A stretch of DNA of 64,000 bases from Candidatus Saccharibacteria bacterium oral taxon 488 (lineage in GTDB: Bacteria > Patescibacteriota > Saccharimonadia > Saccharimonadales > Saccharimonadaceae): the NCBI GenBank assembly GCA_013099015.1, contig CP039998.1, forward strand, positions 620,001 through 684,000. The letters are read 5' to 3'. Positions 18,485 to 28,733 of this stretch are shown here, piece by piece. The notes under the pieces were generated by a model. That model was not told the origin of the DNA. It saw nothing but the letters and a program-made list of their open reading frames with translations, and searched no databases. A program made the position numbers and the translations under genes. Within the stretch, counting starts at the first letter, position 1. Every line of letters starts with the position of its first letter.

Positions 18485-19900
18485 CTATTCCTCGGTCGGC
18501 ACTATTGCCTCTGCCCACAGTTGCAATTCTTGTAAGATAAACTGCTGCTCATCGGTCGCTGTCGAGGCTAGCCGCTGCAGAGACGCCATAAATTGTGGTA
18601 GTTGCGCCTGCAGGTGTCGGGCCCGCCATGCTTCCCATTGCGTTAGATCATCTTCGCTGAGTGAGCGCGGAAAGTTGCGCGCTTTGTAGTGGAGCAGCAG
18701 CGGCGCCAACCGCTCGTCCTGAAACTCCGGATGAAAATCAGCTAGCTCGCGCTCATCGGCATTGCGCACCGCTTCTACTCGCAGGCGATCACGGTCATTC
18801 AAAAAGCCATCATATAGTTGCGCTTCCGGATCGGGCAGTTTTTTGAAGGCTGGCTTGTTTTCAAAAATAGTCCGTAATTTTTCAGCAAAATCTGGGTGGC
18901 CCAGTAATATATTTTGGTGTTTTTGGACAGTTGCTAGGTCAAGCGAAATCTTCTGCCAGCCATCGCCCTGCTCCAGTACACCCAGCGGCGCCACTGCCGG
19001 ACAGCGATTGTACTGCAACTCTTTGACTGGCAATTTGACGAAGTCCTCAGCTTGCCGCTCCTCCCAGGAAGCAAATATTTTCTTCGCCAATTCCTCCGCA
19101 CTCAACCCAACAAACGGTGTCGGATCATACCGCAGATCATAGACAAATATGCCGCCGTTTCGACTGGTTATCAGCGGAAATGCCACCGTAGTTTTAGCAA
19201 ATTCTTTATCGTAGCGCCCGCTGGCATAGACAAACGGTTTTTTGTCGTCCACATTGACCAGCTGCTGGACTAATTTTTTATCACGCATTTTTAGTAAGTA
19301 GTCATACAGCTGCGGCTGCTTTTGCTTGATCAATTTCGTCACAGCGATCAGTGCCGTCACGTCCGCCAGAGCATCATGAGCATTTTCGTGCGCAATGCCA
19401 TTGGCACTGGTGATGAGTTCCAGGCGATTGCTTGGCTCACCCTTAGCATCAAGCGGCCACTTGACTCCTTCCGGCCTCAGTGCCCTGGTCAACCGCACCA
19501 CATCCAGCAAGTCCCAACGCGAGCGACCATCTTTCCAGCTCCATTCGTACGGATCATGAAAATTGCGCCACAACAAATGACGAATAAATTCGTCGTCAAA
19601 CCGAATATTATTAAAGCCAACCGCAATAGTATCCGGCGTGAAAATCTCCTCACTCAACATCCGGGCAAATTGCGCCTCGGTGTAGCCTTCCTCGACCGTT
19701 TTTTGCGGCGTGATGCCGGTTACCATCAGCGCATCAGGACTTGGCAAGGTGTCATCATTCAGCGTCACTAGCAGATTATACGGCTCACCAATTGGCTCGA
19801 GGTTCATGTCTGTCCGCTGCCCAGCAAACTGCATGATGCGGTCTTGCCGCGGATTTAATCCACTCGTCTCGAGGTCGTAGAAGAAGAATGTTCGCGCCAT
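18485..19900 (-). CDS. sbcB: Exodeoxyribonuclease I (ExoI)
   Basis: 3'-5' single-strand DNA exonuclease used in recombination and repair. 471 residues, normal length. The DEDDh catalytic set is present: FYDLETSG (Asp, Glu) at about 7-14, GFNNIRFDDEF with the third acidic residue near 95-105, and HDALADV with the His/Asp pair near 175-181. The ExoI-specific SH3-like and C-terminal helical regions appear to follow. E. coli-type ExoI is best known from Proteobacteria, so its presence in this type of genome is worth noting. The start is 7 bp after the serine hydrolase stop; GGGG serves as a weak ribosome site. Confidence 0.9.
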   Translation of the reverse strand: MARTFFFYDLETSGLNPRQDRIMQFAGQRTDMNLEPIGEPYNLLVTLNDDTLPSPDALMVTGITPQKTVEEGYTEAQFARMLSEEIFTPDTIAVGFNNIRFDDEFIRHLLWRNFHDPYEWSWKDGRSRWDLLDVVRLTRALRPEGVKWPLDAKGEPSNRLELITSANGIAHENAHDALADVTALIAVTKLIKQKQPQLYDYLLKMRDKKLVQQLVNVDDKKPFVYASGRYDKEFAKTTVAFPLITSRNGGIFVYDLRYDPTPFVGLSAEELAKKIFASWEERQAEDFVKLPVKELQYNRCPAVAPLGVLEQGDGWQKISLDLATVQKHQNILLGHPDFAEKLRTIFENKPAFKKLPDPEAQLYDGFLNDRDRLRVEAVRNADERELADFHPEFQDERLAPLLLHYKARNFPRSLSEDDLTQWEAWRARHLQAQLPQFMASLQRLASTATDEQQFILQELQLWAEAIVPTEE

Positions 19901-19906
19901 ATAACC

Positions 19907-20881
19907 CTACCCCTTGTCTATCGCCCGATATATTACTTCAAATGGCCGATGCTTAATTTGATTAATTGTACCCGTCACAAAGACGTCCTTTGATGGACAA
20001 TAAAAAGCAAAACTACCACTCATACCACTATGACCGATAATCTCTGGTGCTGGAACAAACGGAGACAATATTCGCGGAATTTTGAGTTGCATCATCCCGC
20101 TTCCGTACTTGAGCGGCACAAATTGAATAGGTCGAAAAGTAGGATTAGTAATGTGTTTTTGAGAAAATAACTTGCCGCCGAAAAATGCTCGCAAGAACTG
20201 CATTAACTCGTTATTAGTTGAGACTATACCACCCTGTGCCATTTGTGTTGATAGATATTTCGGGAGCATGACTATACGGTCGCCATTATAAACCGGCATG
20301 ATGTCCTTTTCAGATAACGTATGGTAGTGCGTCTTAGTGAAGCCAAGCGGTCGGCAGATAATTTCTTCAAGCAGCTTAGGCAATGTCTTACCAGTAGCAC
20401 ACTGACAGATCTCGCCGATTAGGAGTGCATTGATATCGGCGTAATAAGCACGCTCACCGGGTTTACCTTTTGGCGGCAACTCGGCTACCATTTTCAACGC
20501 ATCCTCTACGTTCACTGGATGGTCGTGCCGCAAGACTTCCTTAAACAACACCGTACCGTCTAGTAATTTATCTACCTCGTAATTTGCAAAGCCTGATGTC
20601 TGATCAATCAAATGCCGCAGCGTTACCCCATCGACATTTGGTAGGCCGCCAACCATAGTCGCCGGTAATAGCTCAATCAACCGTGAAGTATAGCTAAGCT
20701 GTTTTTGATCAATCAGCCAGAAGGCTAGTGCATCAGTATATAGCTTTGAGATGCTCGCAATCACAAATGGCGAATCGCTGGTCATACCACCTTTTGATAG
20801 CTCTGCAATTTTCTTATCATCCCTGTATACTAACAGTGTCGACTGATGAATCTTCTTATTCTTAAAAATCGTATCATTCAT
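19907..20881 (-). CDS. Serine hydrolase, beta-lactamase class C / esterase family
   Basis: About 324 residues. The SxxK motif appears as ASISKLY (about 42-48), the second element as YADIN, and the third as GHSGMSG where class C enzymes have KTG-like residues. It is probably a D-Ala-D-Ala peptidase-like or esterase enzyme rather than a resistance beta-lactamase. No signal peptide is seen from the start chosen. The frame extends 25 codons upstream, but the ATG at 20881 has AGGAG 8 nt before it and a TATACT box further up, so I use it. First gene of the operon with sbcB and the reductase. Confidence 0.75.
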   Translation of the reverse strand: MNDTIFKNKKIHQSTLLVYRDDKKIAELSKGGMTSDSPFVIASISKLYTDALAFWLIDQKQLSYTSRLIELLPATMVGGLPNVDGVTLRHLIDQTSGFANYEVDKLLDGTVLFKEVLRHDHPVNVEDALKMVAELPPKGKPGERAYYADINALLIGEICQCATGKTLPKLLEEIICRPLGFTKTHYHTLSEKDIMPVYNGDRIVMLPKYLSTQMAQGGIVSTNNELMQFLRAFFGGKLFSQKHITNPTFRPIQFVPLKYGSGMMQLKIPRILSPFVPAPEIIGHSGMSGSFAFYCPSKDVFVTGTINQIKHRPFEVIYRAIDKG

Positions 20882-21116
20882 AAGCCCGCTCCTAGCCAAT
20901 CCTAGTATAACATACAACCAACAATCCTCTGCTCTTCGGTTTTTGTGAGCCGGCACAGATACCCGTTGGCCTTTACCTAAAAGAAGCCACGGCCGATCCA
21001 GTGTTGCACCTTATCGTGACTATGTATTAACTGATATCCCGGCTCTGCGAGTTACCCGTTATAACAACCAGGGATAAAGCAGCAGCCTACTCTATTCTTT
21101 TAATATATCGATTCTT

Positions 21117-22448
<1,332 letters not shown>

Positions 22449-22450
22449 TC

Positions 22451-22484
22451 AAAAAGCGCCCCCGAGAGATAGCGGAGGCACTTT
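22451..22484 (-). terminator. Terminator of the LysM-CHAP gene
   Basis: On the minus strand a stem of 9 pairs, two of them G-U, with a 7-8 nt loop is followed by TTTTT. It lies 17 bp past the stop codon and directly in front of the obg -10 box. Confidence 0.75.
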
Positions 22485-22500
22485 GTTGCCTTAGAACATC

Positions 22501-23547
22501 CTAGTGGATAAAGTTATACCGACCAACTTCAGACATCGGGATTGTTCGATGCGTCACGACGTTATACCCAGCATAATTCATGTCGCTAACGTAGATCGTG
22601 CCACCTTCAACCCGCTCGACCATACCGACGTGGCCAAGACCGCCACCGCCCCATGTCGTCTGGAAGATTGCCCCTGGTGCCGGTGTATGATTAACAACAA
22701 AACCTGCTGCCCGAGCACTTGCCGCCCACGACGTTGCGTTGCCCCAGAAACTACCGATTGGTCGACCAAGTGCTGCTCGCCGCTCGTACACATACCACGT
22801 ACAGTTGCCAAGAGCGTATCGATTGCCAACTGATGCTCGAGCGTAACCATAGCTGACACCACTGACTGCGCCGCCCGTTGTCCGCCCTGCATAACCCCGA
22901 CGGCCCGAGCGCGACGCCACGTAACCTGGCTGCTCATTTTCTGGCAACACACCGCCTGGCAAGACAATCCGCGTATCTTTAGCTAGTGCCGCCCCACTTG
23001 CCAAGTCGTTATACAATGCCACTCGTTCAGGATTTGCTTTATACTTTTCTGCCAATTTTTCGATGGTGTCGCCGTCCTTAACAGTGTAGACCACACCATC
23101 AACCATCGGAATAATCAATGTCTTGCCGGCTTCAACCGCATCAGATGTCGTATTGTTCGCCCAGCGTACCGTCTGTGCTGTCACGTTAAACTTCTTGGCA
23201 ATAGAATTGATCGTATCACCCTGTTTAGTGACATAAGTCTTGATACCGCGCTGGGCCGACTTTTCTGGCTGGACGATTTGTGGCTTGGAGATAACTTCAG
23301 TATCGCCCTGAGCCAGTTCTTTTTTGATCGACAGTGTTGCCGTCGCTTCGCGCAAGTCACCCGCAGTCGGCAGATTAACTGTCTCAGCTAGATCAGTTAC
23401 CGCATTAGCAGCCGCTAGCTGGTCTACCGAGACCTTATTGGCCTTATTCGTCTCATGAGCTGGGCCAGCAGACGGTGCGACCGGTTGGGAGGCGGACACC
23501 GAGCCCTGCCGGCTGGCAACCCCGCCCGTTTGGTAGCTCAATGCCAA
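22501..23547 (-). CDS. LysM-CHAP peptidoglycan hydrolase
   Basis: Secreted or membrane-tethered cell-wall amidase or endopeptidase. The listed frame gives 348 residues: two LysM domains (YVTKQGDTINSIAKKFNV and VYTVKDGDTIEKLAEKYKAN, about 105-200), a Gly/Arg-rich linker, and a CHAP domain with the catalytic Cys in GNCTWYVYERR, His in GHVGMVE and a polar residue in VSDMNYAG. The only start codon in frame is TTG 23547, which lies inside a hydrophobic helix. The same frame stays open upstream and encodes a basic stretch plus the rest of that helix (KKLKLSAVSAYGGIFLLVV), so the true N-terminus lies further up; see the next entry. Confidence 0.85.
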   Translation of the reverse strand: MALSYQTGGVASRQGSVSASQPVAPSAGPAHETNKANKVSVDQLAAANAVTDLAETVNLPTAGDLREATATLSIKKELAQGDTEVISKPQIVQPEKSAQRGIKTYVTKQGDTINSIAKKFNVTAQTVRWANNTTSDAVEAGKTLIIPMVDGVVYTVKDGDTIEKLAEKYKANPERVALYNDLASGAALAKDTRIVLPGGVLPENEQPGYVASRSGRRGYAGRTTGGAVSGVSYGYARASVGNRYALGNCTWYVYERRAALGRPIGSFWGNATSWAASARAAGFVVNHTPAPGAIFQTTWGGGGLGHVGMVERVEGGTIYVSDMNYAGYNVVTHRTIPMSEVGRYNFIH

Positions 23548-23720
23548 AAATGAAACAACTAATAGAAAAATCCCACCGTACGCCGATACTGCGCTTAACT
23601 TGAGTTTTTTGCCCCGACGGGCAGATACTTGATTACGAATAACGCTTCTCCCGTGTCAATGTCTCCATCAACACTGACTACCGTACTAAGTCTTTCTTCT
23701 CGCACAAGAACAGGATGCAT
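23548..23720 (-). other. N-terminal region of the LysM-CHAP gene with a frame break
   Basis: The hydrolase frame is open upstream to a TGA near 23664 but has no ATG, GTG or TTG before its transmembrane helix. A second frame starts at ATG 23720 (MHPVLVREERL), runs 41 codons and stops at TAA 23597-23595. The two overlap in the -1 relation. The overlap contains the heptamer A AAA AAC at 23610-23604 in the phase used by -1 ribosomal slippage, two codons before that stop. A -1 slip there, or one extra A in the run, would join the frames. An ATT start preceded by GGGAG is a third possibility. Confidence 0.5.
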
Positions 23721-23869
23721 TGTCGACCTAATAATTAGTTAATATTGCTAAACGATTAGTTTTCCGCATCCGTGCGACCGTTCTGGTAGGCCCGCGCGCC
23801 TACACGGCGTATACCCTGTATGAGCGCAAGCTTGTTTCCATTATACGCGATCCTCTCATAATTTGTCAA
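23721..23869 (-). promoter_or_regulatory. Promoter and structured 5' leader of the LysM-CHAP gene
   Basis: TTGACA (23869-23864) and TATAAT (23845-23840) with 18-nt spacing, then a leader of about 115 nt. It can form hairpins at 23786-23803 (GTAGGC/GCCTAC, 6-nt loop) and 23765-23776 (CGCA/TGCG), and an alternative arm at 23801-23820 that competes with the first. It does not match a riboswitch class I can name. Confidence 0.5.
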
Positions 23870-24669
23870 TGCTTTATCTTGTAATACACCTCACCCTTTA
23901 GCATATACACCAGCCCAACAACAAAGCTCAAAATGACTGCATGTGGCACCACCGCAGACATCGCCATAATCATCGCAAAGAGAATGGTAGCAGGAGCAAT
24001 ATACAACAGTGTCACGACAAGTATGAACGCACATATGAGTGCGAACGGCACTCGCACCATCAAGGTTAGACCAATATTGCGATAACGCAGACCCCGCCTC
24101 TGCTTGATTCTCTCCGCCTCAGATAGTTGATCGGCTGAACGCGGCTGCCAGTATGACGCTCCCTTAGGCATCGCGATAATCTTCCATAGCCACAGCGAAC
24201 CAATAGTCGTACACGCCACCATAAACAATATAGCCGGGAGCGAGTTATTAAAGGCTAGTATAGCACTAAATATCGCACGGGTAACCTCTCGAAGTGCTGA
24301 ACTAAATGGGCCAACCTGAGAGATATAGAACAGCGCCAATACCACGAATTGCACCACCGGATACACCACAGCCATGGCAAGCGCAGCGATGCGTTGCCGG
24401 TACTGGTCAGTTCGACGGGACTGCTTCAAGACAATGAGACCCTGAACGAGGAGTGATGCGATAGCTACGCCAATGACAGCCAGTACTAACGGCATATCCT
24501 GAAGGTTCTGAAAGAATAGCGGTAGTTGACCTATGAATACCCCCGTTGAACAAACAAGTATTGCCGCCTCAATGACAATGACTGCCTCACATCGAATATT
24601 ACGCTCTGGTGAAGATGCAGCTTGTTTCTTAGGTTTATTCTTTGTAGTCGTGGCTGTCGTCTTTGTCAT
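23866..24669 (-). CDS. Multi-pass membrane protein, function unknown
   Basis: 267 residues. A Lys/Thr-rich N-terminal tail (1-25) is followed by about six hydrophobic segments, with a basic loop near 85-95 and another rich in Arg and Glu near 180-200. No family recognised and no catalytic motif. AAGGAG precedes the ATG by about 11 nt. The stop codon overlaps the -35 box of the LysM-CHAP promoter downstream, so the two genes are tightly packed but separately promoted. Confidence 0.55.
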   Translation of the reverse strand: MTKTTATTTKNKPKKQAASSPERNIRCEAVIVIEAAILVCSTGVFIGQLPLFFQNLQDMPLVLAVIGVAIASLLVQGLIVLKQSRRTDQYRQRIAALAMAVVYPVVQFVVLALFYISQVGPFSSALREVTRAIFSAILAFNNSLPAILFMVACTTIGSLWLWKIIAMPKGASYWQPRSADQLSEAERIKQRRGLRYRNIGLTLMVRVPFALICAFILVVTLLYIAPATILFAMIMAMSAVVPHAVILSFVVGLVYMLKGEVYYKIKH

Positions 24670-24745
24670 TCGAGGATTTTCTCCTTTCTTTTTGAAGTGT
24701 CCTACTGTCTATTATACCAGAGTATTTTTACGTTTTGACGTCAAC

Positions 24746-24778
24746 AAAAATAGCTCGCTATCAAAACTGAGCGAGCTA
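24746..24778 (-). terminator. Terminator after tRNA-Glu
   Basis: TAGCTCGCT (24751-24759) pairs with AGCGAGCTA (24770-24778). On the minus strand the stem is followed by TTTTT, 38 bp past the tRNA 3' end. Confidence 0.75.
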
Positions 24779-24815
24779 CTGCAAATTCAAACGGGATAAC
24801 TATCCTTATAAATAT

Positions 24816-24890
24816 TGGTGACCTCACGGAGAATCGAACTCCGATTGCCAGGATGAAAACCTGGTGTCCTGACCGTTAGACGATGAGGCC
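24816..24890 (-). tRNA. tRNA-Glu (TTC)
   Basis: Cloverleaf on the minus strand with acceptor GGCCTCA/TGAGGTC, anticodon stem CCAGG/CCTGG around the loop TTTTCAT (anticodon TTC), T-loop TTCGATT and encoded CCA. Confidence 0.95.
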
Positions 24891-24966
24891 ATCAAACAGG
24901 TCGTATTGTAGCAGATTGGCAATATTTTGTCTAGGAATTAGCTGCGGCTGCTGGCTGTGGTAAAAA

Positions 24967-24995
24967 TTGACTTTTACAACATTTTGGTGTATGCT
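24967..24995 (+). promoter_or_regulatory. Promoter of the LPXTG protein gene
   Basis: TTGACT (24967-24972) and TATGCT (24990-24995), 17-nt spacer, about 30 nt upstream of the ATG. Confidence 0.65.
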
Positions 24996-25026
24996 ACATA
25001 GAGTTATGAGGATAAAGGAGGAAGCT

Positions 25027-26259
25027 ATGCGAAACTTATCATCACTATTCCGCTCGCTATCGCTGCGCCACTATGCCGTTTTAGCGGTAGTCGCAGTTAC
25101 AGCGGCAGTGCCAACTACATTATGGGCGCTAGATTCTGATCACTCCGCCAACACCAATACCCAAGCGCCGACGAACACAAAACCTACGCCAGTTTACAGC
25201 TGTAATGCACTCAGCATTGATCAGTTTTCGGCTACTAGTTTCAAGTTTTCAGTCAAATATTCCGCTCATGGTGGCGCAACCTATAAGACAACAATTTACA
25301 AAGTCTACGACGCCAGCGGCAAAGAAGTATACCGAACTGGTAACGAGTTTAAGGGCTTCGCGCCAGGCACGTACACGGTTAAAGCCTTTATCGTCGTTGA
25401 CGTAAACGGCAAGGAAGAGACGGTGACCAGCGATGCCTGCACCAAACAGGCCACAGTCCCTGGCGAAACCCCGGCTCCACAACCAAAGCCTGAGCCGAAA
25501 CCACAACCAAAACCTGAACCAAAGCCAGATAAACCACCGAAAATCACTCTAGCGCTTGCCGTCAAGACTACCGTCAATGGTGCGCAACACAAGACAGTCG
25601 CCGTCAACGAGGCCTTCACTTACCAGGTAACTGTCATCAACACGGGGACGGTTACGCTGCGGGATACGTACGCCACCAATGCCGCACCACAAGGTGTAAC
25701 CTATCTAAAGGCGTCTGGTGGCACAATTCAGAATAATACCTGGCAGACATTGATTAGTGAGCTCAAGCCAAATGAGTCAAAAACATTCACTATTGACGCG
25801 GTCGTTAAACAATACGTCGCGGGCACATTGACCAGCACAACTTGTCTCAAGAGCGAGCAGGCTTCGCTTGAGGGTCATAGCAATTGCAGCAGCGCTACTA
25901 TAGAGGTGACTAAGCCGCAGGTCCCGGCTCCCCAACCAAAGCCAGCGCCAACGCCACAACCAAAACAACCAAAGCCAGCACCGGCTGACCCAAAACAACC
26001 AAACCCGGCCCAACCAGCTCCACAACCAAAACCTGAACCAAAAACGCCAGACCAGTCGAAGCAGCCATCGACCAACGACAATCAGCAGTCACCATCAGCC
26101 TCAGGTGGCGCACAAGCCACCAACCCACCTGCCGCACCGACGACCGTTGGCGAACTACCGCGGACCGGTAACGCCACCGACACGCTCGTTGGTGGACTGG
26201 GTCTTGGCGCCCTGCTCACTGCTGGAGTCGCCTACCTCATCAGTCGACGTCATGTGTAA
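25027..26259 (+). CDS. LPXTG-anchored surface protein with proline-rich repeats
   Basis: About 410 residues. Signal peptide with basic start and hydrophobic core (RNLSSLFRSLSLRHYAVLAVV). A first extracellular domain (about 40-140, two Cys) precedes a PKPEPKPQPK repeat linker, a DUF11-like beta domain (about 165-290), a second Pro/Gln/Lys-rich linker and the sorting signal LPRTG with hydrophobic helix and SRRHV tail. It should be covalently attached to the wall by a sortase, none of which is in this window. AAAGGAGG sits just before ATG 25027; upstream in-frame ATGs lack this. A surface adhesin role is an inference. Confidence 0.85.
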   Translation: MRNLSSLFRSLSLRHYAVLAVVAVTAAVPTTLWALDSDHSANTNTQAPTNTKPTPVYSCNALSIDQFSATSFKFSVKYSAHGGATYKTTIYKVYDASGKEVYRTGNEFKGFAPGTYTVKAFIVVDVNGKEETVTSDACTKQATVPGETPAPQPKPEPKPQPKPEPKPDKPPKITLALAVKTTVNGAQHKTVAVNEAFTYQVTVINTGTVTLRDTYATNAAPQGVTYLKASGGTIQNNTWQTLISELKPNESKTFTIDAVVKQYVAGTLTSTTCLKSEQASLEGHSNCSSATIEVTKPQVPAPQPKPAPTPQPKQPKPAPADPKQPNPAQPAPQPKPEPKTPDQSKQPSTNDNQQSPSASGGAQATNPPAAPTTVGELPRTGNATDTLVGGLGLGALLTAGVAYLISRRHV

Positions 26260-26281
26260 ATCATAAATCTGGTTGACGTGG

Positions 26282-26309
26282 ATGCCCCTCGCACCCCGAG
26301 GGGCATTTC
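26282..26309 (+). terminator. Terminator of the LPXTG protein gene
   Basis: ATGCCCCTCG (26282-26291) pairs perfectly with CGAGGGGCAT (26297-26306) across a 5-nt loop, followed by TTT. Confidence 0.75.
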
Positions 26310-26325
26310 ATGGTACAATAGTATT

Positions 26326-26541
26326 ATGGCAAAACAGAAGAAAAAGCGCTCTAAGAAATACTCTGGCGTTGACGCAGCAACAACTCGGCCCAGTGTCACG
26401 CGCATCCAGGCGGTCAGCCGCTCGTCGGCCAGTCAGTGGCTATATGAACGCAAAAAATTACTGCGTGGTGTCGGCATCGGCGTAGTAATAGTCATCATCG
26501 TCATTGTGATCATCACTGGCATCATTAGTTTATTCCGGTAA
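26326..26541 (+). CDS. Small single-helix membrane protein
   Basis: 71 residues: a strongly basic, Lys/Arg/Ser-rich N-terminal half (KKKRSKKYSG) and one C-terminal transmembrane helix made almost only of Val, Ile and Gly. Function unknown. TACAAT (26314-26319) ends 6 nt before ATG 26326, the leaderless pattern, so I discard an upstream in-frame ATG at 26278 that lies ahead of the terminator. It converges on the sensor kinase gene. Confidence 0.6.
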   Translation: MAKQKKKRSKKYSGVDAATTRPSVTRIQAVSRSSASQWLYERKKLLRGVGIGVVIVIIVIVIITGIISLFR

Positions 26542-26548
26542 AACTTTC

Positions 26549-28720
26549 TCAGTGACTTGTCGCCTTTTTCTTGTTCGCGGCCGTCCTATCAAGTGGCAGA
26601 CGAAAACCAAACGTGCTGCCCTTGTTTTCTTTCGAGGTAAAAATCATCGCCCCACCGTGCTCCAACACAACTTTACGCGCCAAAAACAAGCCAACGCCCG
26701 TGCCGTCAGGACGACGCTTGCGAGCATTTGAAGCGCGAAAGAATTTACCAAACACGCCAGACTGCTCAGCTTTTGGCACGCCGATACCTTGGTCTTCGAC
26801 CGTAAACACCACTTCCCGCGTATCGCAACAGAGCGACACCTTGACCGTCGTTCGTTCTTTAGAATAAAAGATTGCGTTATCAATCATGTTCATGATGACT
26901 TGGCGGAGTTTTTCAGCATCAATAGCCAAGGTCGGAACATCATCGTCAATACGCACCGAAAGAGTGATGTTATGCTGCTTGGCCACAATCTTCAGCAGAG
27001 CCATTTCACTTTGTACAATATCACCGAGGTTAGCCGGCTGACGATTCATAGTGAATGTTCCGGTCTGCAAGCGAGAGATACTGAGAAAGTCATTGATCAG
27101 TTGTACCATGCGCTCACTCGAGGAAAAGGCTTCGCGCAGAACAGCTTTCTGAGTTGGATGAACTGGGCCGAGATCACCTTGGAGCAACATATCGAGATAG
27201 CCCTTGATACTGGTTAGCGGTGTCCGCAGCTGATGGGACGCCATAGAAATAAACTCATTCTTCGCCTCGTCTAGCCGCTGTAGCTGCTGGTTACTCATCC
27301 GCAGTTCCTGCGTCGCCGCCTCGACACGCTGCTGTAGTTCGGCATTCAGCTCATTCACCTCCTCCATCGACTGAGCATTTTTAATGGCGATCGCTAGTTC
27401 ACCGCGCACCGCCCGAAGCATTGAGAGATCACGCTCGACATAGTTATTTTTCTGACTTTCGCCGATCAGCACAAAACCAACGATGTCTTCCTGCAGCGAT
27501 AATGTCATGACGATAGCCAGTTTTTGTAGTTTCATCGTCCGCCGTAGCTGCTCTGGCAGCGATTCGACGACCGCTACGTCATCAAGTTGTTCAATTTGGT
27601 GTTGCGCTGCCAATCCCGTTAGGTCCACTTGCGGCGGACGAGTGTGTCCACGTGAGCCAAATATCCGAAAGCGCCCGTCATCATAGACCGCAAAGATCAC
27701 CTGACGAGCCTTGAGGAGCCGCGTCAGGCACGCCGCTAATCGAGTCGTCAGCAGCCGCAGCCCCATTGTGTGCAGCAAAATTTGCCCAATCTCGTTGATA
27801 AAACTTTCAATGGTATAATCCTGTCGATAAAACAACTTGTCGGTCAGGCGATCAAAAAACTGCTTGGTCGGTTGAAACAAAAACCCTAAAAACAATGCTG
27901 CCAGCACGCCCCAAAAGCCCGGTATCCCACCGATGTCGTGACCGCTGAGCGCACTGACAATCGCCGAGATAATATACGTCGCCGCGTAATATACGATCGC
28001 TAACAAGCTCAACAACATCGCATATGCAATCGTTCGCACCGCCGCATCTTTCAGACCAAAGAGACGATGTTTAACAATCGTTAGGTATGCCAACGGTATA
28101 AAAATAAAGGTGCTCAGCGGACCGGCCCAAATGAGATCGTAGCGACCGACAGCTGGTAGTAACAAATTAAATACCATGCCCACGCCACCAGCAATCCCGT
28201 ACGCATGAGAAATAAGCCGTAGCTGAGAGCGCACCAAAAGCGCACTGCGACGACGAGCCTGATACGCGAGAATTACCAGTGCCGCCAAAAACAGCAGTAT
28301 GAAATACGCCATATAGATGAAATAACCGATCGGATGGATGACGACGGTATGCTCATCCACTACCACTTGTGCTATCAGCCAGTCAACTCGCACGACAATC
28401 ACCGCAGCAACGATACTGAATAACACCCAAGCAGTGGCCGGTAACCATTTCATTGTTCGTCGAGAGCCGATATGAGCCGCCACCGAGATCATGGCTACCG
28501 CGATCAGCGCTGCTCCGATGTAATATATCCTCAGGTACATCAGTGCCGCCGCCAGTACATTCGTCGCTAAAAACGCCGCAATACCCAGTGCCCACAGCGC
28601 AATGCCAACCGTCAGTACAAAAAAGAATCTGGTCGCCGGCTGGCGTGGTTGATGAGCCACGACCATAAGGCCAAATACCAATGACATCACCCCGGCAATA
28701 ATCAGCCCCGCTATCTCCAT
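26549..28720 (-). CDS. Membrane sensor histidine kinase
   Basis: About 723 residues. Eight or so hydrophobic segments in residues 1-285 form a 7TM-type sensor module, followed by a GAF-like region (about 330-460), a coiled-coil linker, the HisKA domain with the phospho-acceptor His in SMASHQLRTPLTSIKGYL, and an ATPase domain with the N-box (NMIDNAIFYSK) and glycine boxes (DQGIGVP, GTGVGLFLA). The signal is unknown. ATG 28720 is preferred over GTG 28726 because of a GAGGGAG site. A receiver-only response regulator lies 1.2 kb away, a likely partner. Confidence 0.9.
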   Translation of the reverse strand: MEIAGLIIAGVMSLVFGLMVVAHQPRQPATRFFFVLTVGIALWALGIAAFLATNVLAAALMYLRIYYIGAALIAVAMISVAAHIGSRRTMKWLPATAWVLFSIVAAVIVVRVDWLIAQVVVDEHTVVIHPIGYFIYMAYFILLFLAALVILAYQARRRSALLVRSQLRLISHAYGIAGGVGMVFNLLLPAVGRYDLIWAGPLSTFIFIPLAYLTIVKHRLFGLKDAAVRTIAYAMLLSLLAIVYYAATYIISAIVSALSGHDIGGIPGFWGVLAALFLGFLFQPTKQFFDRLTDKLFYRQDYTIESFINEIGQILLHTMGLRLLTTRLAACLTRLLKARQVIFAVYDDGRFRIFGSRGHTRPPQVDLTGLAAQHQIEQLDDVAVVESLPEQLRRTMKLQKLAIVMTLSLQEDIVGFVLIGESQKNNYVERDLSMLRAVRGELAIAIKNAQSMEEVNELNAELQQRVEAATQELRMSNQQLQRLDEAKNEFISMASHQLRTPLTSIKGYLDMLLQGDLGPVHPTQKAVLREAFSSSERMVQLINDFLSISRLQTGTFTMNRQPANLGDIVQSEMALLKIVAKQHNITLSVRIDDDVPTLAIDAEKLRQVIMNMIDNAIFYSKERTTVKVSLCCDTREVVFTVEDQGIGVPKAEQSGVFGKFFRASNARKRRPDGTGVGLFLARKVVLEHGGAMIFTSKENKGSTFGFRLPLDRTAANKKKATSH

Positions 28721-28733
28721 GCCCACTCCCTCG

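Noticed and set aside
20882..21116. Possible small RNA between obg and the serine hydrolase
   Set aside because: Some local pairing is possible but there is no terminator with T-tract and no match to a known RNA class.
25486..26055. Possible tandem DNA repeat or CRISPR-like pattern in the Pro/Lys/Gln-rich linkers
   Set aside because: The periodicity is codon-level (PKPEPKPQPK), spacers are absent and it lies inside the LPXTG coding sequence. No CRISPR array or cas gene is seen anywhere in the window.
25249..26137. Several minus-strand frames opposite the LPXTG gene
   Set aside because: They are the complement of its Pro/Lys/Gln repeats, giving Gly/Trp/Leu runs of no biological look.
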